Numbered from the stretch's first letter, positions 25,323 through 35,856 are shown. The stretch is DNA of 57,355 nucleotides from Algibacter sp. (GCF_029245835.1 NZ_JAQWOO010000067.1:1-57355); one strand, 5' to 3'. The notes: a model not told the origin generated them from the letters alone. Numbers and translations are program-made.

Positions 25323-25330
25323 CAAAGATA
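25323..25330 (-). promoter_or_regulatory. Promoter -7 box of lysA
   Basis: On the minus strand this is TATCTTTG, a perfect consensus, 18 bp upstream of ATG 25304. The expected leader is only about a dozen bases. Confidence 0.65.
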
Positions 25331-25470
25331 TTTCTTTGCTTCAATAAAAAAATAAAAAACTAAAAAATAAATTAAATTAAACATTTTGTTAATTATTTAA
25401 CAAATATATGAAGTGAATAATTTATCAAAGTTTTCACATTTAATTATTAGGGTAAGTAAAGGCTATTATT

Positions 25471-25478
25471 TACATTTG
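25471..25478 (+). promoter_or_regulatory. Promoter -7 box of sucC
   Basis: TACATTTG is a perfect TAnnTTTG match, 25 bp before the ATG at 25504. No -33 TTTG is obvious. Confidence 0.6.
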
Positions 25479-25503
25479 TGAATCTTAAAAAAGAACCGAT
25501 ATT

Positions 25504-26694
25504 ATGAATTTACACGAATACCAAGGTAAAGAAATATTAAACAGTTTCGGCGTACGTATCCAACGCGGTATAGTAGCTCAAAATGCTCAAGAAGCAGTTG
25601 CTGCAGCAAAACAATTGACAAACGAAACAGGAACGAGTTGGCACGTTATAAAAGCCCAAGTTCATGCAGGAGGAAGAGGTAAAGGCGGTGGCGTTAAACT
25701 TGCTAAAAACCTAAAAGAAGTTGAAGAGATTTCAGGACAAATTATAGGTATGGATTTGATTACACCTCAAACTTCTGCTGAAGGTAAGCGCGTACATCAA
25801 GTTTTAGTTGCTGAAGATGTTTATTACCCTGGTGATAGCGAAACAAATGAGTTTTATATGTCTGTTTTATTAAATAGAGGTACAGGACGTAATATGATAA
25901 TGTATTCAACCGAAGGCGGAATGGATATTGAAACTGTTGCAGAAGAAACTCCTGATTTAATCTTTACAGAAGAAATTGATCCTGCTGTTGGTTTATTGCC
26001 ATTTCAAGCAAGGCGTATCGCTTTTAACTTAGGGTTATCTGGATTAGCGTTTAAAGAAATGACAAAATTTGTTACAGCACTTTATACTGCTTATGTAAAA
26101 TCTGACTCATCGTTATTTGAAATAAATCCCGTTTTAAAAACTAGTGATGATAAGATTATGGCTGTTGATGCTAAAGTGACTATAGATGATAATGCTTTAT
26201 TTAGACATAAAAATTATGTTGATTTACGTGATGTGCGTGAGGAAAGCGCTATTGAAGTTGAAGCTGGAGAACTTGGTTTAAACTATGTTGATCTTGACGG
26301 AAACGTTGGTTGTATGGTGAATGGAGCAGGTTTAGCTATGGCAACCATGGATTTAATTAAACAAGCAGGAGGAGAGCCAGCAAACTTTTTAGATGTTGGA
26401 GGTACTGCTGATGCGGCACGTGTAGAAGCTGCATTTAAGATTATTTTAAAAGATCCAGCGGTTAAAGCTATTCTTATAAATATTTTTGGAGGTATTGTTC
26501 GTTGTGATCGTGTTGCGCAAGGTGTTATTGATGCGTATAAAAATATGGGAACTATAAACGTACCAATTATTGTACGTTTACAAGGAACTAATGCAGATAT
26601 AGCTAAAGAGTTGATTGATAATTCAGGATTAGACGTAATGAGTGCTACTGAATTTCAAGAAGCTGCGGATAAAGTACAGCAAGTATTATCGTAA
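25504..26694 (+). CDS. sucC: ADP-forming succinyl-CoA synthetase, beta subunit
   Basis: A 396-residue cytoplasmic TCA-cycle enzyme subunit that makes ATP or GTP from succinyl-CoA. The N-terminus MNLHEYQGKEILNSFGV and VKAQVHAGGRGKGGGVKLAK belong to the ATP-grasp nucleotide domain. FEINPVLKT and VDAKVTIDDNALFRH hold metal ligands, GCMVNGAGLAMATMDL and FLDVGGTADAARVEAAF lie in the CoA-ligase domain, and FGGIVRCDRVAQGVI forms the subunit interface. The alpha-subunit gene sucD is not adjacent. The gene is bounded by its own promoter and a terminator. Confidence 0.97.
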   Translation: MNLHEYQGKEILNSFGVRIQRGIVAQNAQEAVAAAKQLTNETGTSWHVIKAQVHAGGRGKGGGVKLAKNLKEVEEISGQIIGMDLITPQTSAEGKRVHQVLVAEDVYYPGDSETNEFYMSVLLNRGTGRNMIMYSTEGGMDIETVAEETPDLIFTEEIDPAVGLLPFQARRIAFNLGLSGLAFKEMTKFVTALYTAYVKSDSSLFEINPVLKTSDDKIMAVDAKVTIDDNALFRHKNYVDLRDVREESAIEVEAGELGLNYVDLDGNVGCMVNGAGLAMATMDLIKQAGGEPANFLDVGGTADAARVEAAFKIILKDPAVKAILINIFGGIVRCDRVAQGVIDAYKNMGTINVPIIVRLQGTNADIAKELIDNSGLDVMSATEFQEAADKVQQVLS

Positions 26695-26733
26695 TGTAAT
26701 TTGTAATGCTTAACTTGTTTAAGCTTCTGATAT

Positions 26734-26771
26734 AAAAAAAGAGCAACTTTATTAATCGTTGCTCTTTTTTT
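26734..26771. terminator. Bidirectional terminator between sucC and the DUF1456 gene
   Basis: AAAAAAAGAGCAAC pairs with GTTGCTCTTTTTTT around a 10-base loop, giving T runs on both strands. The last codons and stop of the minus-strand DUF1456 gene lie within it. Confidence 0.8.
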
Positions 26772-27009
26772 GTGTTTTTTGTCCCTTTTTTGGCATGGGT
26801 CCTCTAAGGTGAATCACAAGTCCGTTTAAAAAGTTACGTAAAATTTGGTCGCCACATTCCATATACTTAGGATGGTCTTCTTTTCTAAAAAAAGCTCCAA
26901 GTTCACTTTTTGAAATTCTAAAATCTACGAGCTCTAAAATCTTTACTATTTCATCATCACGAAGCTTTAGAGCTACTCTTAATTTTTTTAAAATATCGTT
27001 ATTCGTCAT
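26752..27009 (-). CDS. DUF1456 family protein (single-domain YehS-like)
   Basis: An 85-residue basic protein: MTNNDILKKLRVALKLRDDE, followed by DFRISKSELGAFFRKEDHPK, which is the DUF1456 motif. E. coli YehS carries this unit twice in about 156 residues; here there is a single copy followed by a Lys-rich tail (PMPKKGQKTQKK). A nucleic-acid link is possible from the basic tail, but the function of the family is unknown. The gene is monocistronic and its 3' end is shared with the sucC terminator. Confidence 0.85.
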   Translation of the reverse strand: MTNNDILKKLRVALKLRDDEIVKILELVDFRISKSELGAFFRKEDHPKYMECGDQILRNFLNGLVIHLRGPMPKKGQKTQKKSND

Positions 27010-27391
27010 TGTTTTTTTTTTAAAGGTTTAAAGGTACATGTATTTCATCGATTTTTAATTTTGAAGTAATCAAAACTAACGTTTAACCTTTTTCTGTAAA
27101 GGTACTTTAAATGTTGGTTTTAAGAATAAGTTTTTTTTATTAAAAATACCAACTCAATTACCTGATTAATAGTGTTTTATTAGGGTTTTGTTCAGCTTGG
27201 ATCATGAGGTGATAAATGATAAGATGCAAATATTTTGGTTCAACAAAAGTGGATTATTGATGAAATTGATAAAAAGCACGATTAAATACCTGCTGTTTTT
27301 CGATAAGATGCCTTATATCTACGATTATTAAATGACTCTTCTATGTAACTTTATGATGTAATTATTTTATCCCTAAAGAAAACCCTTGATA
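27010..27391. other. AT-rich gap between the DUF1456 and TerB-like genes
   Basis: The gap separates two divergent genes. It contains one 35-codon frame (27224-27331, MQIFWFNKSGLLMK...) with no known relatives and no promoter, which I do not call. No tRNA, strong hairpin or perfect TAnnTTTG box was seen close to either start. Promoters for both genes must lie here. Confidence 0.35.
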
Positions 27392-27805
27392 ATGGTAAAT
27401 AGAGTAGAAAAATTAAGCCTTTTGTCAGAAATGATTGCTTTTGCTAAATATGATAAGGATATTATGCGTATCGAGTATAATTTCTTACTTGGTGTTGCAA
27501 AGCAATTAGATATTTCTCGTGAAGACTTTGAGTATTTGTTAGAAAACCCTGTGACATACACGCATTTAAAATCACATAGTGAGCGTATTGTTCAGTTTCA
27601 TAGATTGGTTTTATTAATGAATATAGAGCAAGAGCATAATGAAGATAACAACTCAGCTGGAGTTATAAAGTTATATAATTTTGGATTGAGAATGGGACTT
27701 AGTCATGAGTCTATTACCAAGGTACTATATTTAATGGAAAGTTTTCCAAATAAAATTGTACCGCCAGATGTTTTAATAGATATTTTTAAAACACAATACA
27801 ATTAA
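27392..27805 (+). CDS. TerB-like family protein
   Basis: A 137-residue soluble, all-helical protein: LSLLSEMIAFAKYDKDIMR, EYNFLLGVAKQLDISREDFE, HRLVLLMNIEQ and a C-terminus PPDVLIDIFKTQYN. The order of two helical hairpins and this ending match the TerB-like group found across Flavobacteriaceae, although the paired acidic residues of classical tellurite-resistance TerB are weak here. A tellurite role should not be assumed. ATG at 27392 is preferred to the TTG two codons upstream. The gene is alone, converging on uvrB. Confidence 0.65.
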   Translation: MVNRVEKLSLLSEMIAFAKYDKDIMRIEYNFLLGVAKQLDISREDFEYLLENPVTYTHLKSHSERIVQFHRLVLLMNIEQEHNEDNNSAGVIKLYNFGLRMGLSHESITKVLYLMESFPNKIVPPDVLIDIFKTQYN

Positions 27806-27880
27806 AATTCATTTCATTTAGATTGTTCTAGAAGAATACAAATATTAGTGTTGATTATAATTTACGAGTAGTAAATTACT

Positions 27881-27913
27881 GAAAAGCTAAAAGTTTATAC
27901 TTTTAGCTTTTCT
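27881..27913. terminator. Perfect 13-bp hairpin across the uvrB stop codon
   Basis: GAAAAGCTAAAAG and CTTTTAGCTTTTC pair perfectly around a 6-base loop that contains the uvrB stop codon. It may terminate either the TerB-like gene or uvrB; the T runs are short. Coordinates may be off by one base. Confidence 0.5.
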
Positions 27914-29898
27914 AATTTATTCTGGTAACTTTTAATATCGTCACGTAGTTTTGCTGCTACAATAAAGTCCAGTGCTTTTGCAGCTTGTTCCATAAGTTTT
28001 CTTTTTTCACGTATTTTCTTTTCTAGTTCGGGTTTACTCAAGTACTCATTTTCTGGTTCAGCAGCTTTTAAGGCTTCTAATTCATAACTGTATGTACTCA
28101 CCGAATTTTTTGATAAAACATTATTCAAGCTTTTATTTAATGCTTTAGGAATAAGATTGTGCTTTGTATTATATGCAATTTGTTTTTCCCGCCTGTATTG
28201 AGTTTCATCAATAGTTTTTTGCATGCTTTTTGTAATTTTATCAGCATACATTATAGCTTTACCGTTTAGGTTTCTAGCAGCTCTGCCAACCGTTTGAGTT
28301 AAGGAACGTGTGGATCGTAAAAAACCTTCTTTATCAGCATCTAAAATAGCTACAAGAGATACTTCAGGTAAATCTAAACCTTCACGAAGTAAATTTACAC
28401 CAACCAAAACATCAAAAAGACCTTTACGCAAATCTTGCATAATCTCTACACGCTCTAAAGTATCTACATCACTATGAATATAACGACAACGAATTTGAAT
28501 TCTGTCTAAATATTTAGTCAATTCTTCAGCCATACGTTTTGTAAGTGTAGTTACCAAAGTACGCTCATCTTTTTCAACACGAACTTGTATTTCTTCAATT
28601 AAATCATCAATTTGGTTTAAACTTGGGCGCACTTCAATAATGGGATCTAATAATCCAGTAGGACGAATAACTTGTTCAACATATACACCGTCTGTTTTTT
28701 GCAACTCGTAATCTGCAGGTGTAGCACTTACATAGATAACTTGATTCTGAATGGCTTCAAACTCTTCAAACTTTAATGGGCGATTGTCCATCGCAGCAGG
28801 TAACCTAAAACCATAATCTACCAGGTTTTCTTTCCTACTTCGGTCTCCTCCGTACATGGCATGTACTTGTGAAATAGTGACGTGGCTTTCATCTACTACC
28901 ATTAAATAATCATCAGGAAAATAATCTAATAAACAGAATGGTCGTGTTCCTGGAAGTCGACGGTCTAAATAGCGTGAGTAGTTTTCAATACCAGAACAAT
29001 AGCCTAATTCTCGAATCATCTCTAAATCAAACTCCGTGCGTTCTTTTAGTCTTTTTGCTTCTAGATGTTTTCCAATGTCTTTGAAATAGTCATGTTGTTT
29101 TACCAAGTCATCTTGAATATCTTTAATAGCAGATTGTAACACGTCTGGAGAGGTTACAAACATATTTGCAGGATAGATTGTAAGTTGGTCGTATTTTTCA
29201 ATAACCTGATTTGTTTGAATATTAAAAGATTCCATGTCCTCAATTTCATCACCAAAAAAGTGAATTCTAAAAGCATCATCAGCATAACTTGGAAAAATAT
29301 CAACGGTATCGCCCTTTATTCTGAAGTTTCCGTGTTTAAAATCTGCTTCTGTTCTTGAGTATAAACTCTGAACTAACTGATGTAATAATTTGGTTCTTGA
29401 AATAACTTGGTCTCTCTGTAAACTAATAACATTTTTTTGAAACTCAATGGGATTTCCAATACCATAGATACAAGAAACAGATGCAATTACGAGTACATCA
29501 CGTCGACCAGATAGGAGGGATGACGTGGCGCTCAATCGCATTTTTTCTATTTCTTCATTTATAGATAAATCTTTTTCTATATAAACACCAGAAACAGGAA
29601 TATAGGCTTCAGGTTGGTAGTAATCATAATAGGATACAAAATACTCAACAGCATTGTTAGGAAAAAATTGTTTGAATTCAGAATATAATTGAGCAGCTAA
29701 AGTTTTGTTGTGTGCTAAAACTAATGTTGGTTTCTGAACTTCTTGAATAACATTGGCTATAGTAAAGGTTTTTCCAGAACCTGTTACACCAAGCAAAGTT
29801 TGATATTTTTCATTTGAAGAGAGCCCCTCAGCTAATTTTTTTATGGCTTGTGGTTGATCTCCTGTTGGATTGAATTCGGATTCAATTTTAAACTTCAT
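27895..29898 (-). CDS. uvrB: Excinuclease ABC subunit B
   Basis: A 667-residue DNA-repair helicase that verifies damage and recruits UvrC. Walker A is LLGVTGSGKTFT near residue 40. The damage-probing beta-hairpin YYDYYQPEAYIP is near 90-105, Walker B/helicase motif VVDESH near 335, and helicase motifs NLLREGLDLPEVSLV and QTVGRAARN follow. The C-terminal UVR domain (KPELEKKIREKRKLM, AAKALDFIVAAKLRDDI) contacts UvrC. The length is normal. No uvrA or uvrC is adjacent. Confidence 0.98.
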   Translation of the reverse strand: MKFKIESEFNPTGDQPQAIKKLAEGLSSNEKYQTLLGVTGSGKTFTIANVIQEVQKPTLVLAHNKTLAAQLYSEFKQFFPNNAVEYFVSYYDYYQPEAYIPVSGVYIEKDLSINEEIEKMRLSATSSLLSGRRDVLVIASVSCIYGIGNPIEFQKNVISLQRDQVISRTKLLHQLVQSLYSRTEADFKHGNFRIKGDTVDIFPSYADDAFRIHFFGDEIEDMESFNIQTNQVIEKYDQLTIYPANMFVTSPDVLQSAIKDIQDDLVKQHDYFKDIGKHLEAKRLKERTEFDLEMIRELGYCSGIENYSRYLDRRLPGTRPFCLLDYFPDDYLMVVDESHVTISQVHAMYGGDRSRKENLVDYGFRLPAAMDNRPLKFEEFEAIQNQVIYVSATPADYELQKTDGVYVEQVIRPTGLLDPIIEVRPSLNQIDDLIEEIQVRVEKDERTLVTTLTKRMAEELTKYLDRIQIRCRYIHSDVDTLERVEIMQDLRKGLFDVLVGVNLLREGLDLPEVSLVAILDADKEGFLRSTRSLTQTVGRAARNLNGKAIMYADKITKSMQKTIDETQYRREKQIAYNTKHNLIPKALNKSLNNVLSKNSVSTYSYELEALKAAEPENEYLSKPELEKKIREKRKLMEQAAKALDFIVAAKLRDDIKSYQNKLEKLKV

Positions 29899-29985
29899 AT
29901 GCCTTTAAGTGCCTAAAGTAATTTAAGTGTCTAAATTACTTAAAGTAGATTGGAATTTGGAATTTTAGTATTATAAATTTATGTT

Positions 29986-32900
29986 TTAACGTTTAAGAGT
30001 AAAGTGACCTGAGAATTGTCTGCCATCTTCCAAAGAAACCCTAAACCAATAATCATCGGTTGGTAATATATTGCCGTTAAAGGTTCCGTCCCATCCATTT
30101 GATTGCGCTAATAATTGCTTTATTAATTTACCATAACGGTCATAAATTAAAATGGTAGTATTAGGCTGAACTGTTTCATTAACGCCATTAATTCTCCATA
30201 AATCGTTTATTCCATCGCCGTTAGGTGTAAAGTATTTTGGATATCCAATAACAGAGATGTCTAAGGTAGATACACCACAAATATTATCTTTTACATAAAT
30301 GGTATAAAAACCAGGTCTTATATTGTTAAAAACCGGTTCTATTTGATAGTTAATAAAAGTAGAGTTTTCTTCTTGAAGCGCGAACTCATAACTGCCCATA
30401 CCTAAATTAGTTGTGTCAATAGTTACAGAATTATTATCAGATAGATCTATGATGGTAACATCTTCTTGTATTATGGTTGCTCGTTCTGAAGCATCAACAA
30501 ATATTGTTTCGGTTCTAGAGCAATTTGTACCATCTGTTTTGGTTAAGGTGATGGAATACGTACCTGGTATGGATACAGAAATAATTCTATCGTTTGATAC
30601 AAATTGATTTGTAGTCACGCCATCCAAACTAGTCCAAAGCCATTCGTAATTAAAAGTCTCAGCAGTATTAGCCTCGAAAGGTTCTAATTCTATTGAAAAG
30701 GTAGGATCTGATGAACAAACAAGTCTTGGCGTTTCAACTGTAAAATCGGGTAAAGGGTTTACAACCAAATTAATAACTGTTGTAGCCACACATATTCGAT
30801 TGATTGGATTTTCAACTTTAATATTAATGACTTGATTCTGAGAGGTTAGAGGGTTTGGTAAACTGGTTTGGTTAATTAATATACTGCCGTCTTCGGCTAT
30901 ATAATCATAATAAATTTCCATACCAATTTGAGTTCCTAAGATGGTACTACTAAATGTTGAGGTATCAAAGGGATAAAATCCATCATCATCAATATCTCCA
31001 GCATCTCCATCACAAACAATTTGATTTGGAATTGGATTTACAATAGGTTGTTCGTCAATAATAAATTCTAAAGTAGTTTCATCATAACATGCGCCATTAG
31101 GGGCTTGTGTATTGTTATTTGTTACACGAATAGTTATGGTTTGATTTTCGGTTAAAAAAGTAGGTTGTATTGGGCTTACAACAAGTGTACCATCGTTATA
31201 TAATAAAGGTGCTCCGTTGGAATCAAAATAAGTAATAGTGACATTCAAAGGATTTTGTCCATTTAAAATGTTTGTTTCTAATTGAGACACATCAAAAGGA
31301 AAGCTTAAAACAGTATCTGTGGTATCAAAATCGCATACCCTTGCAATTGTTACAGGATTTGCTGTTGGTAAAGCTTCAACATTTAAAAGATTAGGAAACT
31401 CTTCAAGACCTAAACAATCGTTTCCTTGATCGCTTTTTACTCTCACCCAAATACTTTGAATATTTGGTGAATTTGTGTTTTCGTGACTTGAAATGTCTAA
31501 TATTTCGTTCGTTTCTAATTCTGCATCATTTTGACTTTCATAAAAATGAACACTCACATTAAAAGTAGGAAATACATTTGTACTAATATCGTTTCTAATA
31601 TCTGTCATATCGAAAACAGAAACACCATCTCTATTATCTAAACCGTCATCACATTCAAACTTTGGGGTTGGTGTATATGAGGCTAAAGCGGCACTGCTTG
31701 GATTTACATCCAATATAATTGGTACAACTCTAAAACAAGTATTTGGATTTTCAATACGAATCCAAACGGTTTCAGGAGTAAAGCCTAATGCATCTTGATA
31801 AGTCTCTGGATTTATAATGGGATTAGTTGCATTTTCTGCTTCAGGTTGAGTTTCATAGTAAGTAAATACCAGTCCTTGGGCTATAAAGTTTGCATTTATT
31901 TCTTCCTTAATATTATCAAGCGTTAAGTTGAAAAATGCTTGTCCGTCATTAGAATCGTCATCACACTGCGCATATCTGTTTGGGTTATTCACTTGAGGTA
32001 ATTCTAAAACTTCTATTTCAAAAGAAGTATCTGTAAAACAATTTGTAAATAGATTATTAGTTACTCTAACGTAAATTGTTTGTAAGCTAGAAACGGTATT
32101 ATTAAATGTGGTTGGCGTTATTATTTGGTTTACGTAGCTAGCATCTGTGAAATAGGTTATTGTAAAATCTGTAGCCAACTGGCCATTAAGTATTTCAGCT
32201 TCTTTTTGTGTTAAATCTAAGGTTTTAAAACCATCGGTATCATTACCAACAGAATTATCATCACATTCTTGAAGTCTTGTCATTGTTGCAGAATCGGTAG
32301 GGAAAGCAGATTCAAATACTTCAATATTAAAGTTTGAAGTAGCAAAACAAGAGGGATTGTTGTCGTTTTCAACTCTTACATAAATAGTAGTATTGCCACT
32401 TTCAAAAGGACTTGTTATAGCATCAATATTTCCATCGGCATCCAATTGAGATTCATGATATGTTATTGTCATTCCAGAAACAGTAGTAATAGAATTATTT
32501 TGTGTTGTAAGATCGAAAGGCATGGTGCCATTATTATCGTCATCGCATAAACGCATAACAGGAGCAGTATTTGCAACAGGCAATTCATCAACTTTTAAAT
32601 CTATTTCATCTGAATAAATGCCACAACTATTTCCTGCTCTATCTAACTTAACCCTATACAGGTATCCACTGTAACTTATTGGTGTCATACTGATGGTTAA
32701 AACAGCTGTTTGTGTTCCAGAATACGTTGCGTTGTCTGTTAGGGTTGTCCAATTTACACCATCTGTACTTAATTCCCACTGGTATGTTTCTGTTTCAGGA
32801 GAAACCACGCTAATACTTACCGTCGATAACTCACAAGCTATAGTATTTTCGGGTTGTGTAGTAATACTAATTGGAGCAGTTGTTAGATAATCTATATTAG

Positions 32901-35721
32901 GTAACGTATAGCCATCAGTAGCATTGTTTACCAATCCGTTTGTATTTACAGTAGGGGGTGCACCTCCAAGAAAATCGTCTTGATTTACATCAGAAAAGCC
33001 TGCTTCAATAACATCGCTACATTCGTCACCATCACTATCAGTATCTAAATATGTAAAAAGGGTATCATTGTCTAAATCATTTAAAATATACCCTATTTCA
33101 TTACTATCAGGAGAAGTTTCCGCAGCATCTGACCAACCATTTATGCCATAATTTGGACCATCTACAACACCATTTAAATCGGTATCTGATAAGGTTCCTA
33201 ATTGTCCTGTTTCAATCAAATCAAATATACCGTCATTATCACTATCTAAGTCATAAAAATCTAAAACGGTATCGTTATCTGTATCTATTGGTAAAGTTGA
33301 AATATTAAAAACATCATCTAAACCATTTAAATCGGCGTCAATTCCCGAAAGTGTAACTAATGCTCCCTGGTTTTCAATACTATCAGGAATACCATCATTA
33401 TCACTATCTAAATCAAATGCATCTTGAATGCCATCTAAATCATTGTCATTTTTGAAACATGTTAAGGATATATTTGCTGTAAAACTTGAAGCTGTAGTTA
33501 TGTTTTCTAGTTTGTGAATAAACGAAAAGCCATCAATTTGATTTGCGAAAAACTTATATGGCGTGGTTCCTGTTGGTGTTGGGTTGATTTTGAAACGTAT
33601 TTCGGATCCTGAAATTATGGTAATTCCGGTTTCAAAAATACCATCGAAGTTAGAGTCGATTAGCAAGCGATCATCTGGATCAACAAGCGTAATATTTTTA
33701 TTTACTGGCGAAATTCTAGCTATAAAAAACTCACCATCAACAGAAGTGTGGATTATTGAGGTGTCTTCTGAAAGTTTAAAGTTTATAGGTTCTGTTAAGG
33801 AAATAGAATAATTATTTTCAGAATTTATTCCGGAAGATACATTACTTGAGAAATTTCCAGTACTCGTTCCTGTAAATGAATTGATATTCCCAGAACTGTT
33901 GGATTGCGTATACGTACTACTTGGTATAGTGGAATTGATAGAGCCATCTTGAAAAATTAGTTGGGGTGTATTGATGTTAGCAATATCAATTACAACATCT
34001 CCTCTAGATTCGGTACAGTTTAAAATACCATCATTATCATTATCAATATCTATGTTATCTATAATACCATCATTATCTCTATCATCTGGACAAATACTTA
34101 TTGGAATTTCAATAGACTCTAATTCTTCGCCAGTACAGGTTATAATACCTATTAATTTATATTTTCCTGGTTGCGAAGGAGTGATAATTGAAGTGGCTAT
34201 CATTAAATCAATAAAACCAGATCCAGAACCATCATCAAAAAGCCATTTAAAACTATCAAAACTTTGCGCATTTGCAGCTTCTAGCGTAATGTTTGGTATG
34301 CAGTTTCCTAATGTTGCAAATTGTGCATCAAAATTAATTTCTGGGTTAGAAGGGAAGCCTGAATAGAAACTACCAGAAGTTGCTGCTCCATTGTAGTTAA
34401 AGTAGGCACAATATAATTCATCATCACTTTGAACAGATATATTCCCGTTAAGCCCTTTTATTTTATATGTTATATAGTCAGGTTTTCCAGTAACTGGACT
34501 TGGCGCAACGGTAATAGGATTGTTATTAATAGTGACTGTGGCTCCAACTTTAGTAACAATTGAAATACCACCTTGGTAATTAATACTACCAATGTTATTT
34601 ATATTTGCAATATTGTCAAGATTTCCTCGCGTTTCACAGCTTAAAGGCGGTACAAAAAACATACCTTGATTAGCTTCATTTGGCGTGCCGTTATTTCCTA
34701 AGCCTCCAACACCTTGATAGGCAAAAACAGGTTCGGAAGTTTCTACATACATGTTGCCATTAGCACTATATTCGTTACCCTCAATAACATAATATTCGCC
34801 TGCATTAATAGTGGTAATTGGTGGGTTTCCATTAATACTAATGGTTGTATTATCAGAATGTGCAATAATTAAAGCATTTTCCCATGCATCATTTCCGTCG
34901 CCTTTTACAAAAATGTATTCTGTTCCAACTTTTGATAGGTCTACTATTTGGTCTATACCATAATCTCTTCCGCCACCAGAACCAAAACTACCATTTGTAG
35001 AGCCACAATTAACAACAATTGGTTTGGTAGAGTTTACTAGGCAACCAATTAAACCATCTTGATTCATTACAGCATCAGCACTATTAATTGCTACGGTGTA
35101 ACTTTCTCCTTCGTTTAATATTACAGGAATTGGAGTTGGTCCTGTATAGTTTTTTATAATTAATCCAGTTGGCAAATTACTAAAGTTAACTTGAGTATTA
35201 TCTTCAGTAGCCATTACTGAAACAAAGCTTAAGTAATTGCTAGAAGGACTTTCGTTTGTGTAACTACCTACTCTAAATGTAGTTCCCAAAGCAGAAATAC
35301 CTTTACTTACCAAGGCACCAGCCTGTGCGCCGTTGCCTGCATTCATTCTTACCGAAACATATATTGGTGCTTCGGCTTCTATAATATAGCCCTTATCATT
35401 TGTAATTACACTTGTTTGGTCTGAAGGAATAAATAATTGTCCATTACCTACGCCTATTGCTATTTGTTGAGGTATGGTATTTGATACAGTACCTGTAATG
35501 TAGCTTGTAGCAGGTTGACCTACTGGAATTATTGTATATGGTATATTACTATTGTTTGGAGTAGAAAGATAAATATATTGATCTTCCGGATTAGCATTTC
35601 CAAAAGCAGCACTTGTTAAGGGTGGGATATAATGTTTTTTACTTAATTGAGAATAGCCTTTAAAACTTAAAAGTATTAAGAGAATAAATGAAAAACATTT
35701 TAAATGATAATTTTTAAGCAT
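29986..35721 (-). CDS. Giant T9SS type B surface protein with IgGFc-binding-like head
   Basis: About 1911 residues from ATG 35721, chosen because MLKNYHLKCFSFILLILLSF...YSQ is a clear signal peptide; an upstream ATG at 35787 would add 22 residues. The head (about 25-480) resembles the IgGFc-binding N-terminal domain (APIYVSVRM, FVPPLSCETRG). A PKD/Ig-like unit follows, then thrombospondin type 3-like calcium motifs (DRDNDGIIDNIDIDNDNDG, DLDSDNDGIPD) to about 920. After an Ig-like domain come six CDDDxxDG repeats of about 90 residues and a PKD unit. The last 85 residues are the type B sorting domain (YFTPNGDGINDLWRI, YDRYGKLIKQL). It is presumably surface-exposed; an adhesin role is inferred. 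Confidence 0.85.
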   Translation of the reverse strand: MLKNYHLKCFSFILLILLSFKGYSQLSKKHYIPPLTSAAFGNANPEDQYIYLSTPNNSNIPYTIIPVGQPATSYITGTVSNTIPQQIAIGVGNGQLFIPSDQTSVITNDKGYIIEAEAPIYVSVRMNAGNGAQAGALVSKGISALGTTFRVGSYTNESPSSNYLSFVSVMATEDNTQVNFSNLPTGLIIKNYTGPTPIPVILNEGESYTVAINSADAVMNQDGLIGCLVNSTKPIVVNCGSTNGSFGSGGGRDYGIDQIVDLSKVGTEYIFVKGDGNDAWENALIIAHSDNTTISINGNPPITTINAGEYYVIEGNEYSANGNMYVETSEPVFAYQGVGGLGNNGTPNEANQGMFFVPPLSCETRGNLDNIANINNIGSINYQGGISIVTKVGATVTINNNPITVAPSPVTGKPDYITYKIKGLNGNISVQSDDELYCAYFNYNGAATSGSFYSGFPSNPEINFDAQFATLGNCIPNITLEAANAQSFDSFKWLFDDGSGSGFIDLMIATSIITPSQPGKYKLIGIITCTGEELESIEIPISICPDDRDNDGIIDNIDIDNDNDGILNCTESRGDVVIDIANINTPQLIFQDGSINSTIPSSTYTQSNSSGNINSFTGTSTGNFSSNVSSGINSENNYSISLTEPINFKLSEDTSIIHTSVDGEFFIARISPVNKNITLVDPDDRLLIDSNFDGIFETGITIISGSEIRFKINPTPTGTTPYKFFANQIDGFSFIHKLENITTASSFTANISLTCFKNDNDLDGIQDAFDLDSDNDGIPDSIENQGALVTLSGIDADLNGLDDVFNISTLPIDTDNDTVLDFYDLDSDNDGIFDLIETGQLGTLSDTDLNGVVDGPNYGINGWSDAAETSPDSNEIGYILNDLDNDTLFTYLDTDSDGDECSDVIEAGFSDVNQDDFLGGAPPTVNTNGLVNNATDGYTLPNIDYLTTAPISITTQPENTIACELSTVSISVVSPETETYQWELSTDGVNWTTLTDNATYSGTQTAVLTISMTPISYSGYLYRVKLDRAGNSCGIYSDEIDLKVDELPVANTAPVMRLCDDDNNGTMPFDLTTQNNSITTVSGMTITYHESQLDADGNIDAITSPFESGNTTIYVRVENDNNPSCFATSNFNIEVFESAFPTDSATMTRLQECDDNSVGNDTDGFKTLDLTQKEAEILNGQLATDFTITYFTDASYVNQIITPTTFNNTVSSLQTIYVRVTNNLFTNCFTDTSFEIEVLELPQVNNPNRYAQCDDDSNDGQAFFNLTLDNIKEEINANFIAQGLVFTYYETQPEAENATNPIINPETYQDALGFTPETVWIRIENPNTCFRVVPIILDVNPSSAALASYTPTPKFECDDGLDNRDGVSVFDMTDIRNDISTNVFPTFNVSVHFYESQNDAELETNEILDISSHENTNSPNIQSIWVRVKSDQGNDCLGLEEFPNLLNVEALPTANPVTIARVCDFDTTDTVLSFPFDVSQLETNILNGQNPLNVTITYFDSNGAPLLYNDGTLVVSPIQPTFLTENQTITIRVTNNNTQAPNGACYDETTLEFIIDEQPIVNPIPNQIVCDGDAGDIDDDGFYPFDTSTFSSTILGTQIGMEIYYDYIAEDGSILINQTSLPNPLTSQNQVINIKVENPINRICVATTVINLVVNPLPDFTVETPRLVCSSDPTFSIELEPFEANTAETFNYEWLWTSLDGVTTNQFVSNDRIISVSIPGTYSITLTKTDGTNCSRTETIFVDASERATIIQEDVTIIDLSDNNSVTIDTTNLGMGSYEFALQEENSTFINYQIEPVFNNIRPGFYTIYVKDNICGVSTLDISVIGYPKYFTPNGDGINDLWRINGVNETVQPNTTILIYDRYGKLIKQLLAQSNGWDGTFNGNILPTDDYWFRVSLEDGRQFSGHFTLKR

Positions 35722-35856
35722 TTCCAAAATATAAGTGCTAATTAAAAACGAAACACTAAAATATACTATTTTAGTATTATAAGACATATAAAACCTTTCA
35801 AGGTTTAATTTTGAAGGTTAAAATGCTAAATAATTATTTAATATTGAAAGAAAAAA

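Noticed and set aside
27224-27331. 35-codon frame in the gap before the TerB-like gene
   Set aside because: No promoter, no known relatives and no biased composition; likely chance.
27392-27805. Tellurite resistance function
   Set aside because: Only a weak TerB-like fold pattern is visible and no other ter genes are present.
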